64,000 nucleotides of DNA, from contig BSBK01006752.1 of NCBI GenBank assembly GCA_027943335.1, positions 383,001 through 447,000 of the forward strand, read 5' to 3'. Position numbers and translations under genes: made by a program. Positions 47,492-59,893 of the stretch are shown here, in pieces (within the stretch, counting starts at the first letter, position 1; each line of letters opens with the position of its first letter). The notes under the pieces are model-generated. The model was not told the DNA's origin. It saw nothing but the letters and a program-made list of their open reading frames with translations, and searched no databases. The DNA is from Chamaecyparis obtusa. Taxonomy: Eukaryota > Streptophyta > Pinopsida > Cupressales > Cupressaceae.

Positions 47492-48743
47492 ATTTTGTTA
47501 GTGTTTGAACCTGCAGATTAATCAAATACTCAAATAATCCCAATGGCTGTAACCTAGCAAGTTACAAACTACTAAGGTATTAAGGTTAAGACCTTCTTCA
47601 CTTTGAGTAATATATACTCAGGCGGGTGTACCTCTATCAATTCAACGTTCAGTTGAGCTCTGAATTGAGAACTTGCTCCTTCACTGCTTTGTTACTACCT
47701 TCAAAATCCAACTCAATAAGTTGCTAAAACTCTGAGTATAACCCAAATCATCCTGATACACAACATCATGATATAGATTATAAAAACTGTAACACGATAC
47801 AATGGCTTAAGGATATTCATCCTTCTTCCTTTTAGAGTTAAACTCAAGGAAGGGTTAACCTCGTTTATTGCTTCTTCAAAGCACTGAAATACATATTTAT
47901 GAACTTGTCATAATATGACTCAAGTCTGGAAATTATGCATATAAAGTAAAATTTCAATCAATTATATATTGGATGGTAAACCAATGTAAGTGGATCTAAA
48001 ACCAGTCCCTTATCCGCTGGGCATCAGAGTCGAACTCTACCTTCACATATATCTATTAAAACGAATACAATGAAACTCAAATAACATGCCTAACATATCA
48101 TTGTTTCCATTCCTACACCTGTCATCAAATCCACATATAGATATTCAATTCCCAGAGACCTCCCCTAAGATTTTACTCTTTCCTTGAAAGATACTTAAGC
48201 TCAACCCCTACATTCACCTTGTGAAAGATGTATTTAAACTGTCTTACAATTTAAATGCATAAAGAAACTAAAACACTCCACATGTAAAGACAATCAAATG
48301 ATAGTCACAGAACTCCAGTGTATTTGTATTAATTGATAAAATGCATTCGTACAATCTTCCTTGATTTCACAGAAAATCAGGTTCTATATTTCAGACCTCT
48401 CCTTTACAAAAATATTTTCCAACCTCGATCATCAATAGGAACTGACTATTTATACTAATCAACCATCCTGGAATCCTCGAAAGGATGCAACAAGCTTCGG
48501 ATGGCTGATAGAAATTTGCGCTAGAAAACAAAAGAAAATACAAACAGAAAGATATTAATAAAGACAACAAGGCGTATTTTCAATTCTGAACAACTTCCGC
48601 AGCTGGCACCTTTGTTTGTAGATATTTTCAGAGCAGTTACCAAGTTTGTCATATGAATGATGACCGCCATTACAAGCTAATTTACATCATTCTCTGTTTG
48701 AACACGCTCTCCCTCAAATTCTGGATCAGGTGCCAAGTGCGAT

Positions 48744-51700
48744 CTATTCTTCTTCCTCCTCTGTCAGCTGGATAACCGGTTTCTTCTTCTTCTTTGTGAT
48801 TAACTTTTCCCAAGCTGCCACATCATCATCAGATGGCTAGTCGTAACTCTGCAGCTCCTGTAACAAGTTGACTTGCCGTTCCCATGTAGAATCAGTCACA
48901 TTTTTAACTTCTGATATAAACTTGATACAGTCACTTTCAACTTTGAATAAACTATCAATTATATTGTTAGTTCCTTCCACGTCCAAAGCCTTATTATCTT
49001 TTAGGAAGGCATCTTGATTGATGACCAACTGACCCATTGACAACTTCCAATCTTCCAGCTTAACCACATTTCCATTGTCATCATATACCGGGGGCAAATA
49101 CTTGCTGTAATCTTTATCAAACATGGCTAACTTAGCCTTTATTTGGTTTGAATTTCCTTTGAAAAACTTTGACGCTGCACTTATTAGGCCAATCCTTTCA
49201 AATACATCAGTTACTACTTTTGGGATATCAGGCCTGTGTTCTTGTAAACTGTCAAGCTTATCAAATAATAAATTCCTCCCAGACCAAATACTATATAGTG
49301 GCTCCAAGGTGGCTAAATAGTCATTCACCTTTTGATTGGTCTGATGTAATAGGCTGACTGATTTATGAACTGCATCCATCCTATCCTTTATTTTGTCCTG
49401 CCTGTACTGCACTATTTTGGCTATAGTGTCCAGGGATGCATCCAATTTCACCTTTTCCAAGTCTTCAACAGGTCCCTCAGGTGCTTCCAAGTTTATCTGA
49501 ACAGGTACCTCAACTTGCAAAGGAGGAGGAGGAATTATTTTTGAAGCTTCCTCAAGTTTGACCTTTATTTCTACCAGCTCATCTTCCAACTGTTTGATCC
49601 TCATCATTTTCAAATCTCTGTCCTTGGCTACCATGCTTGAACTTTCAAACAATTTGGCATATCTTTCTGACAGCTAAGCTGTCTTGGCTTCATTCAGATT
49701 AGCCCAATGAGTTATTGCCTTGGAGACTTCAAGGTCTGTTGTATTTTGTACAGTCCATATAATCTTATTCCCCTCCATCTTATCCTCTATAATCAATAGA
49801 GATGGCTTTTGAGTTTTGGGGGCCATAGACCACATTGCAACAGCTTGGGACTTAGGGTCATAGCCACTTCCTCTTATCATGTCACCAATGTGAACTTCAT
49901 ATGATAGGCTACCCTCTGGTTGCTTTCTCAATTGATCAATGAGGAATGCAGAAGTCAGATCCAATCCTGGGGTTAACAACATTCCACTTGATTTAACCAA
50001 ATCTCTGGCTTCGTCCACTCTTATAGGATCAAGGCTAGGATCATATGAAGCAAGAGCTCTCAGAGTTTCTTCACTTGGCTCCATACCTTCAGGAAGAGCT
50101 TTCTTTACTTCTTGCTGCTTGTTCCAAATGAGAAAACTCTTGAACTCATCAGTCTTGATGAACTGATCATCACTCAAGAATTCCTCTTGATAAACCTCTC
50201 TGATATCCTTCTCTAACCATAAGGACTTTTCTCTGCCTTCTTGCTCAATGGCTATCTTCTTGCCTGCTCTTATTGATTTCCTCAATTGATGATGATATGG
50301 CCTATCACCTGGTATAAGAGCAGATGCTCTGTCAATTTCCCTTCTTTGTCTCACATGCCTTGAAGGTTCACCTTCCTCAAGCCTCTATCTCTTCAATGGT
50401 GGCTCGGAAATATCCTGCATTTCTGGTTGATCTTGAGTAAGATCAACAACTGGTGGTCTCTCAACCTGTGGAGGACTATCTTCTTCTTGTGACTCATCAG
50501 TGAATTCTTCCTCATCAGAAGATGAATAATCTTTCTTTTTCTTCTTCTCTGGCTCATTCTGATCAATCAAGCCTTCCAATTGATTTTCCAAGGTATCATA
50601 TTTTTCAATCATGCCATCAATCTTCTTCAAATAAGGAAGATCAAGGAAAAAAACCCTCAAAAGGAATCTGAGATGCTTTCAATTGGTTGGACAAATCCAC
50701 TAAATCAAAGAATCTATACCATCTCCTTTTAACCTCATCTTCATCTAAGATGTTTCTAATCACATCTTCTTCATCCAAACCTTCATGCTCCTTGGTCACA
50801 CCAATGTTTGGGATGTAAGTTATCCTGGCAATCTTGATGAAGTCTTCAGGATCTATGTGCCTACAAGCACCAGTAACCATTTTGAATTATTGTAGCCATG
50901 CACTGATTTGAGGAAAAGCCCTCTTTCCTATCAGGAAGTCACCTACCCTGAATTGCCTGGGTGTGAATGTACCCTTTCTGTGAGGGGCCAGAAGCTCTTT
51001 ATCTGTACACATTAGTTGCCAAACAAATTCCAAACAAGCCAATCTCGGAGGCACATACTTTGGTAATAAATGTGGGGGTTGGGGACAACCATAAACTTTG
51101 ATAATGGTGGAATTATCTCCTAAGTAGAAATCACCCCAATTATGATTTCCATCCCACTTATCCACATACTGCAGTGGTCTTAAAAGCCTGAGGACTCTAG
51201 GAGATAGCCTGGTGACATTTATGCCTAGCATCCTGATAATAGGATAGACAATGAAATTCTGAAAAACACAAAAATCTACTTCATTAGAGGTAGAATTCCA
51301 TATCCTCACCCACAACTGTACTGGGTTGTGCTGATCCTTGAAAGTGAACCTTGGTTTTAACATGTTTGCATCAAAACTGTTGATGTTGAAAAATAGAATC
51401 AAATGCATTAATAGAGAATAATGCATGAACTCAATAGGACTTTTACTTTCTTTGACAGACATCAGCCCCTGATGCATCCTATCGATCACATACTGAATGT
51501 AATCATAGTCAGTGTTTACCAAAGGATTTTGAATATCCAGGAAGATCATCAGCAAGTCAGCTGGTAAAAATTCTGCATTCCCATCCATTCCCAAAACTCT
51601 ACATAATGCATAACAAGTATATCTCATATAATGATGGAGGGATTTGAACTGGTATGGGGCATTCATGTTAGCAGGGAGGGGGGCTATGTATTTGTCCTAT

Positions 51701-52230
51701 TTTGGCATATGCTTAACCAACTGGTCTTTTACTGACCCTACATTGCTTCTGTATCTTGCCTTTTCTTTGTTTAAATCAATCTCAGTGGAAAAGGACATTT
51801 TTAGACCAAAAGCTTTCATAAAAGATCCCCTATCAAGAGTAACTAAGGGTGATTGGTCTTCTTTTCTAATTGTCCTTGAGATAGGGTCATACCTTCTGGC
51901 TAGGGCAACAATTAAATCAATATCTAGGAAAACATCAGGGACAACCATTTTTCCTAATCCTAACACCCAACCATTACAGACAGGAACATGCTTATTTCTA
52001 TTGCTGTAAAAGAAGTTGAAAATGGTGTAACCTGTGAATTTCGGAGTGATTGGGTCTCTACACCGTTCCAAAAGATCTTCAAACACATCATCAGCAGCCC
52101 TCTTGTTCTGACTGGAGCCCGGCAACAGTTTCAGGAATTCATCTGAAAAATTAGGCTTATTCTTGTCCTCACCAGTTTTGGACTTGGCCTCACTACTGGA
52201 AGACGCTGCACTCTTCTCAGGTTGACTCAT
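48744..52230 (-). pseudogene. LTR-encoded ORF, 5' LTR copy (unknown protein)
   Basis: From ATG 52230 the frame gives about 1,130 residues to a TAG at 48837. A further 30 codons (PSDDDVAAWEKLITKKKKK...EEEEE) follow to 48744. Breaks: stops at 51697, 50887, 50385 and 49674 and a 1-bp insertion near 50645. In the other LTR each of these stops reads CAG or CAA. In order the protein has a Ser-rich start, a folded hydrophobic region of about 450 residues (CNGWVLGLGKMVVPD, YIQYVIDRMHQGLMSVKES), an acidic Ser/Glu/Pro linker with KKKKK, a second charged region, a coiled coil (MMRIKQLEDELAEIKVKLEE) and a helical C-terminus. No membrane segment, zinc finger or catalytic motif is recognisable. It is not gag, pol or env that I know. 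The sense orientation means LTR transcripts could encode it. Confidence 0.8.
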
Positions 52231-52674
52231 CCTTACTACAGAAACACCTTGAATTCTCTGTATCTCAAATGCTTTATGCTCGAAAATGCTCTGGACAGAC
52301 AGAAACTCTTAACAACTGAAACTTGAACAAATAAACAATGAGCTTAAACTTATTTATCGATATGAATCCAAGGTGTGCAACCACCAGAGTTAATGCAAAT
52401 CTCCTTAATGGATCCCATATTCAATTTCATGTACCCTCAGATTTCAAATTTCAAGCTCGCCATGTCCGGATGTTGACAGATAGATTAAACTACTTGAAAA
52501 CAAGGTGAAGAGGGAATGATCATGATTCTGTACTTGAAAACTGTTTGCGTCATGCAATCTTTCTTCTTGAAGCTGATTTGATGGCTTACTGGTTTTATGT
52601 CCATATCGAAAAAGTACTTTATCTATGTGGCAACGGTCCTTTTTCTTTTCCCTTTATGACCTTTTCCATCTGAG

Positions 52675-54010
52675 CCCATTTAGCGAACCAGCGACTAATG
52701 GCTTCTCTTAATCGCTGAATAGAATGCTAACCCTAGCTATCAACCGGAGAACTGGCGACCACTGGCTTTGCTAGTTCTCTGAATCCTTGTTTGACCCTGG
52801 TTCAAATCTGGAGAACTAGCGACTATTAGCTTCGCGGGTTCTCGGAATCCTATCCTTAACCATCCATGCATTTCATGAATCAGCGAACAAAGGGCTCCCA
52901 CTTACACAGTTAACCTGCAATTACCATTTGGCGAACCAGCGAACAAAGCCACCTCCCATTCTCTTAATGTTATGACTGACGGTCAATTTTCCTGGAGATC
53001 TAGCAAACAAAGGGTTCGTGCATTCGCTTAAAGATATACTTAACCGCTTGACTATCTGGAGAACTGGCGAACTCCTTTAATCTCTAATTCGCTGAATCTT
53101 TCCTTAACCATCACTTTATACCAAGATTCTAGATTGACCGTTGATCTTCATCAATCAATGGCTATCGCTAGTTCTCTGAATATCAAAACCCTTAACCATT
53201 TAATTCTGAGAATCAGCGAACAAAGAGCATTCGCTAGTTCTCTGAATCCTTGATATCATTGAAAATTTCATTTCGAGAATAAGCGACTGAGACCTTAAAA
53301 CTTATCATGCATTGATTCTCTTATTCGCTAGATTGTTTTAACCTTTACCTTTTTATTAAGAGAACTGGCGACCAAAGGCTTTGCTTAATCGCTAAATGGT
53401 TTAGCATGTCACCAACTTATTCCAAGAATAAGCGAATGTGAGAAAACTTATCTCCGCTAAAATCTTTTGGGAAAACCATCAGAACCGCCAAATTTAGAGG
53501 ATAGCATTATTTTCATTTAGTCGCTCATTCGCCAGATCAAATATGCAGGACCCACAGATATTTTGAGATTAAAACAGGGCCGTTGATCATGAAAGCAATC
53601 CATGGTATTTGCTAATTCTCTAGTTGAAACGACCCTTGACCGCCAGATTCTAAGAACAAGCGAACACAGAGCATTCACTGAATCGCCAGATTGTTTCAAA
53701 AGACCGCCAAATATTGCAAGAACTGGAGATAACAGCCATTCGCTAGTTCTCGAAAAGGAACATGAAACCGCTGAAACACTTGGAGACTTAGCGAACAAAG
53801 GGTTAAAAAGCTTGGCTTTAATGCATTCGCCAATTCGCTGGATGTTTGGGATAACTGCTAGAGGATCTAGAGAACTGGCGACTGAGATAGTAGTGAACAT
53901 GAACATGACTCATTCGCTGAATCGCCAGATTGTTTTGACCTTTGATAATACACTTCCCGATTCAGCGAACACTAGGGGCAAATAAGCATGTGCACAAATA
54001 GCGACTTAAG
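52675..54010. repeat. Palindromic GAGAACTAGCGAA field in the 5' LTR
   Basis: The counterpart of 38765-40100. Direct and inverted forms of GAGAACTAGCGAA and AGCGAACAAAGG alternate. Several CG sites are changed to TG or CA relative to the other copy (for example TTCGCGCATT against TTCGTGCATT), a methylation-decay pattern. Confidence 0.75.
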
Positions 54011-54233
54011 TGATTAAAAGGTAACCAAGAAAAAGAAACAAGAAGGCCACATGAAGTTTGGAAACGAATTGGAAATATTTTGGAAGACAAGACCTAGGGT
54101 AAGGGTTTTCCTGAACATGTCAAGACCATTTTCACGACACTTTACAAACCCTAGTCCAGGAAAATCACTCGCATGGAGACCTAAACCAGGAATTGGACTT
54201 CAAAACTTTGAAAAACTTTTAGGATACCCAACA

Positions 54234-54238
54234 AGGGG
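54234..54238. repeat. Target-site duplication AGGGG (right end of Tat element)
   Basis: AGGGG follows the LTR end ...ACCCAACA at 54233. It matches 23582-23586. Confidence 0.93.
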
Positions 54239-55126
54239 ACCATGCCAACAATACCAACTCCGACCTATAAATATATATTTGCAATAATGAGATTAGTAGA
54301 GTGGTGCAACATAGAGTAATAAATTTACAAAATAGGATGATAGAATAATAAAATTACAAATTGATTGAACTATAATTAAAACTTACATCCCCTGGTCCGT
54401 CCTCTAGTATAGTGGATTGGGTCAACAAAGATACGAAAGATTCTTGTGGGCCGTCCCTTACACTGGGAGTAACCTAAGAGAGTAAAAAGATTGTGAATTA
54501 TATATAAATTTACTTCATCATAACAACCCTCATTACAAAATATAAATAACAATATGTAAAAGTCTATGTACAATCGGGCTATCACTCCGAATCGAGATGC
54601 CTGTTAGCATAGGCTCCCGAACCCATGTCAGGACATCATCAAGAGCCACACCCTATACAATAAAGTGCAAGTAAAATATTTATTACTACACATAAGTGGC
54701 ATACATATGAATGCATAATTAATCTTAAATAATTAATTACCTTTCCTTTGTTGACACATGAAGAAGGAACCCCCTCGTGTCCCCCCATTGACATTAGATG
54801 TAGCCTACAAGAGTACAATAAGATGACAATATATTAGTAAATGTATGAATTTTATTGCTCTAATTGATAGATATTTAAGCATGTACACCAAATGATATAA
54901 AAAAAACTAATGGGTACATAATTTATAATATATCATATAGGTGTGAAGGCCAAATGAAATGGCTGAAAGTGTGGAGTCATCCACCTATCTCAACTCCTCC
55001 TATGTCATCGAATGAACATAAATGGAAAAAATATATATACATAAGTACATACAATCATTAAAACTAATCTAAATAAATAAATTATTTTAAAATTAAATAA
55101 ATCATGTGACAAATTTATTTATAATG
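54239..55126 (-). other. Middle exons and introns of the multi-exon gene
   Basis: Minus-strand exon candidates: 54741-54804 (CTTGTAG|GCTACATC ... AGGAAAG|GTAATT), 54514-54652 (TTGTATAG|GGTGTGGC, donor uncertain), and 54387-54473 (CTCTTAG|GTTACTCC ... GGGGAT|GTAAGT, 87 bp). Next is 54234-54264 (TTTATAG|GTCGGAG), cut by the Tat element. Introns are short and AT-rich. The repeated near-consensus splice sites around open segments make a real, now decayed, gene likely. Confidence 0.5.
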
Positions 55127-56141
55127 TTTACTCTTATCGTATCAATAGGAGTCCATGGATCTGCATACCCCTCCTGAGCACTCTCATGAGATGTAGATGC
55201 TCCATGAGGTGTTATAGCCTCTACAGCTCCATCTCCTATATCCTCCTCATCAATAACATATTGATATGTATCAGCATCAGTAAGTGGTCTGAGGCACATA
55301 TTCTTGCATATAATGCAAATATGGGGCTCGCATACATGTGAACTCCAACCAGATGTCGATGTACCAACATCATCCACACCAGGAGGCAACAATGACCTGG
55401 TCTATGTGATCAAGTATCACTCAACAAATGAATGGCCCTAATACTCTATGAGGCAGCCTCTACAATGATATCAGGATGCTACACTGGAGGAGGGGGTGTG
55501 ACATCAGTGGGGGGGACAAAGGTAGTGGCCTTTTTGTGCTGGGAAAATGGCCTAGTCTAAGGAGCTCCTATGCCTACGCCCATGTTGGGCCTCATACTCC
55601 AATAATTAACATTGTGACCAAGCACAAACTCAGCATACATTTTTTTTATGAAATAGAAAGGGAGCTCCAAATTGCTATGGGGTGGTTTATCAAAAACCAT
55701 CCACCAGGGATCCCAAAAGTGTGTGCCCATTTCTTTGTTTGTGCACCATTTTATTGATAATTTGGGATTTTGGGGGTCAAATTTTGATCTGGTTTTAGGA
55801 TTAACAAAAAGGGAGGCTATATCTTCCTTAGTTATATTAAGGGCCACAACCCCATCATGGTCAAATCTATCATCAAATTGGGCGTGCATATCATCACGCC
55901 AATGAAGAGCAACATTATGTTATTGCATAAGGGTGTCAATGTTGTCAACAATGGTATTTAGGGTGGCAAGCATAGGAGCTAATGCAGGTATATTTTGATA
56001 TGTATTTTTGAAGCCCTGTATAGTGTTCAAGTTCTCCTGTATCAAATCCTCTAAAAATTGAGGGTTTTGAAGTGGTTCTGGATTGTTTTGGGGATTGTTA
56101 TTTGGTGGGGGAGGGTTATTATCTTCATTATTGTCAGCCAT

Positions 56142-56588
56142 GCCTAATTAAATAATAAACAAATATAAATTTCAAATTGATTTCATATATTATTAAAAAA
56201 ATCAATACAAAACCCTATTTTAACCAAAAAACTACATTTAACATGAAAATGAAAGAAATTAATCAAGATATAGTAAGAATTTACTTACTGGATCAACTAC
56301 AGATTCAAATTTGTTGTTGGCACAATTAGGTACCTGAAAATATTGTGTATATGATATTTGGAGCCATTTTCCAAACCCAAAACATGAAGATAAATGAGGA
56401 AAATAGCTCACAGGTTTTTATTTATGCCACAGGTTTCGGGTACCCAATTTTTTTGGGTACCCGATAAGGCTTGTGCTTCGGTGTCAGGTTTTCCCAGGTG
56501 TACTGACACCCAGGCCTACTAAAAAGTCAACATACATTTTCATGCGGTTTTGGATGACTGAAAAGTGGATTTTTTTACATCGCCACTT
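56142..56588 (-). other. Right subterminal region, promoter side of the multi-exon gene
   Basis: About 450 bp between the first ATG and the right TIR. It contains a pair of inverted GGTACCC motifs (TCGGGTACCCAATTT and TTGGGTACCCGATAA at 56437-56466) and a GGTACCTGAAAATA at about 56329. Related motifs occur in the left arm near 2697-2745. Confidence 0.5.
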
Positions 56589-56617
56589 TTTGGCCCCTCA
56601 TGATCTTGCATATACCC
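56589..56617 (-). repeat. Right terminal inverted repeat of the giant element
   Basis: Reverse complement of 1846-1874 with one mismatch. The copia gag resumes three bases later. Confidence 0.8.
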
Positions 56618-56620
56618 ATA

Positions 56621-57354
56621 TGTTTAATGAAATTTCTATGAAGATTGATGAGCAGCTGAAAAAGAAAAGAAGGAGAAATGACTCAACCTGTCTAGGTTAT
56701 AGTGGTAAGACTACTTTTGAGACTAGTGAATCATCTGAATCCAAGAAGTCAAATCAAGATTATAAGTTTGCAACTAAGGTGAACAAGAAAATTTTTGGTA
56801 AGAAATCTTATAAGAAAGTTTTTTTAATTGTCATAAAGTAGGACATATAGCAAGAGAATGCAAGTTTAGACCTACTATTCCTACTTGTTCAATTTCTCAT
56901 GAAGGTCATACTGCTAGAGTTTAAGAATAAACCTAATGTATTTTATGGTCATTGTTATAACTGAAATAATTATGGTCATAGAGAAATTGAGGTCATGACA
57001 AGGATAAACAATAAGGATTTATTTATGTACCAGAATAGACCTTATCAAAATCAGAACCCATGGAATGTTCAATGTTCACGTTGCCACAATTATGGGCATG
57101 TGGCTATTAATTACAGGTTGGGAGAAAACAAACATAATTATGGACCTTGGAAATCTACTAGGATTGAATGTTTTCATTTTCATAAGGTTGGTCACATTGA
57201 ATTATTTTTTAGATCAAGGAATCATGGAAATCAACCAGTAAATAAGCCTGATAATGATAAAGATAAGAAGCCAGCAGATATAGATGAAATCAAGAAGAAG
57301 ATGAAGATAATATGGACTAAGAAAGGTGAACTCAATTCTTTTGAATTGACCTAG
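56621..57354 (+). pseudogene. copia gag-like C-terminal part with zinc knuckles (left element, resumed)
   Basis: It continues the gag interrupted at 1845: KKKRRRNDS, then SESSESKKSNQD, a frameshift near 56820, a CHKVGHIARECK knuckle, then CSRCHNYGHVAINYR and CFHFHKVGHIELFF. Its paralog at 63040-63620 shows four C-x2-C-x4-H-x4-C units, several damaged in either copy. Gag nucleocapsid function is inferred from the knuckles and position. The frame ends at the stop after NSFELT. Confidence 0.75.
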
Positions 57355-59791
57355 AGCTCCACAACATTAGGAAATGTGGAGAATTCATCAGTAAACTAAG
57401 TTTGTTTTGGCTTATGTGGAGCAATTAAGGCCAAATCAATTTGAGACCTCCTAGAAGAGAGAGCAGTAAGTTTTACTACATATTTAGATGCATTATGATG
57501 TATTTTGACAAGATGAAAAGTTTGGTCTTATGGAGTGTTACCTATCGGTAATCAATTTTTAAATGTCAAGAGGTGCTTAGCTATGCTTAATTGGTAACTA
57601 AGATAAATAAGGAAATGAAGTGAAGAAATTCACCATGATGAAGGAGTTTACAAGAAGGGAGATGAGTAGATAATGGAAGGAAAGTTATGAAGTAGTTCTT
57701 TCAGGCATGTCTAGTGTTGCAGGTGTTGATTTTGAATAGGTTGAAGTGGACAATCAAAAAATGCTCCTACTGATAGATAGTAAAGCATGAGTGCATTTGA
57801 ATTGATGAAGGTCACTAGTGTGAGGAAAATAGAGAATGATCAAGGACTAAAGGATGTGAAAAAGAATGAATTGAATCAGTTGAAGACAAGTAAAAGATGA
57901 AGACCATGGGGAAGAAGTCAAAAAGATGATAGAAGTCTATGACATTTGATATGTGTAAGTTTCATTTCTTGTTGAAAATATTTTGGTTAAGGATAGTAAA
58001 TGGTATTTTAGTCAAAGTCAACATGTATTTTGGAAAGAATTAAGGATGACTATTTGAAACATGAATGAGTTAAAGTGTTATGTGAGTTACATGGTCAAAT
58101 TTCTATGTCTCTATATTTAGCAAGATGAGGACAATGTTCATGACATAGATAAGGTTGATAAGTTTATCAACCAGTGAGACTCAATCAGTACATAGTATGA
58201 CTGAAGCTGTATTGATGAGATGTTTTGGATTGAAGAAATCATAAGAAGATTTAGTGCATGTTTCTGTTAGGGTTTGATAGATTTGGAACAATATAATAAT
58301 AAATAGTTATATGCAGAAATAAAGAAGAAAACAATCTAAACAAAGATAACACACAGATTTAACATGGTTCACCCAAAACCTGGGCTATGTCCACCTACAT
58401 AGCTTTCTTCTTTCTTATTATCTAGCAAAATAGTACATCCATGTTACAATGCATTATGCATCTCATCCGCTTATAACATGCATTTTAGGGCAACTAGTAA
58501 AATGACCATTTTTAGGGTTTTACTTTTTTTTTTCATTTTTGTTTCCTGAAGAAACACCTAAAATATCAACACCCACTACATGATCAGTCACCATAATATT
58601 AATAGTTTCTATAGATGGATTAGCATAATGGAAACCAAAGTTCATAAATTGAAAAAAAATTGAAGATGAAAAAATCACATTTGGTACAGGTGCATACTAG
58701 TGTTTTGCAAACTGAAAGTGTAGAGGGAATGCGTGATCATACAGAAGAAGGTATTTCAAACAATGATGAAAGTAGGGAATAATTGTATAGAATTTGTAGG
58801 ATCAATGTTGCTGATAGTGGAAAAATGATCATTCAAGGACCTATTGATATCTATGATCTGTGAGTTGATAGAGATTTCTATTCTCTTGCAAACTAAGGCT
58901 AAGAACTTAGTGATGAAGGAACATAGGAAAGAAGTCCAAGTCAGCAAGATATTTTATAGCAGATCTGATGTCAGATATTGATGGTGATATGAAAGAGGTT
59001 AATTGTGATGATTATTTTACATTTGTTGTTTCATCTGATAGTTTTGTGTTTGATGTAGGAGATTATTGAAAGAGGTCAGTTTATCAATAAGTGTGTTTCA
59101 TGGGAGCTGGTAAGAATCTTATTAGTTAAAGAAGCATGATTTAGTGAGAACAAATAATTAAAGGATGTTGAGGTGAACTTAGTCACAATCAATATGTATG
59201 AACATTAAATACATTATAGGAGTCAACATTGTTCTATGGACATATTGTTTAACTAGAGAACCTATTGAAGAACTAGAAGATTGATCTTCAAGAATTGAAG
59301 AAAATCTTTCTTGAGTGATACTTTTGTAAGAGGGATTATTTTCTCCTATATATTTGAATCATCAGAGAGTGATCAGCTAAGGGTGAGCAATCAGAAGATG
59401 ATGAAGGCATATAGTAGATGAAGTTTGATGTAGATGAAGTTTTTTTCTCATTTGGAATTATTGTCAAAGGGGAGAAGTATAAAGAAAAAGTGAGAAGTAT
59501 CTGATAAGAGGAGAAGTAAACGAAAGGAGGAGAAGTAGTGAAGAAGATGTTAAAGATTTCAGGTAATAGTCAAGAGCTAGTTTCTTGGTATTGTTTATGT
59601 TAAGACTATTAGGTGTTGCTATCAATGCCAAAGGGGGAGATTGTTGGCATAACTATTGCAGAGATTAGATGAATATGTTATGTCACATGTTTGATGTAGG
59701 TATGACAAATAGGTGATCAGTTATGAGTTTTTCATTGTCAATTATGATGTTAACACTATTAGGTGTTTCCATAAATGTTAAAGGAGGAGAT
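57355..59791 (+). other. Degraded interior of the copia element
   Basis: No reverse transcriptase, integrase or RNase H motif is recognisable, and the stretch is far shorter than a full copia pol (about 4 kb). It has either lost most of pol or never had it. A segment at 58266-58500 (TGTTAGGGTTTGATAG... GGTTCACCCAAAACCTGGGC) looks like a fragment of another LTR. Confidence 0.5.
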
Positions 59792-59893
59792 TGTTGGCAT
59801 ACCCGTTGTAGAGATCAAATGAGTATGTTATGTCATGTTCTTGATAAAGGTATGGCAAACAAGTCATTAGTTATGATTTTTACATTAATGTCA
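59601..59893 (+). repeat. 150-bp tandem duplication across the polypurine tract and LTR start
   Basis: TAAGACTATTAGGTGTTGCT at 59601 recurs as TAACACTATTAGGTGTTTCC at 59751. Each unit contains a polypurine tract (AAAGGGGGAGATTG, AAAGGAGGAGATTG) followed by TGTTGGCATA. Either one may be the real LTR start. Confidence 0.85.

Larger units (their letters stand above)
23587..54233 (-). mobile_element. Ty3/gypsy Tat/Ogre-type retrotransposon with 6.7-kb coding LTRs
   Basis: On the minus strand: 5' LTR 47496-54233, primer site 47474-47491, gag 45167-47304, pol 40473-45188, 3' LTR 23587-40324 (expanded by a nested 10-kb element). The element starts TGTTGGG and ends CTAACA, with a 5-bp duplication AGGGG. 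Without the nest it is about 20.6 kb. A second RNase H of the plant/archaeal type, long LTRs and a tRNA-Arg-like primer site point to the Tat/Ogre lineage. LTRs differ by roughly 1-2% in stretches I compared by eye, mostly transitions, so the insertion is fairly recent. Pol has only two stops. I could not see a clean polypurine tract beside the 3' LTR. Confidence 0.92.
47496..54233 (-). repeat. 5' LTR of the Tat element (6,738 bp)
   Basis: TGTTGGGTATCC...CACTAACA on the minus strand. It is uninterrupted and partners 23587-40324. In sense order: about 0.2 kb edge, the palindromic field (54010-52675), the ORF (52230-48744), then about 1.25 kb non-coding to the end. Such length is extreme even among Ty3/gypsy elements. 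Confidence 0.94.
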
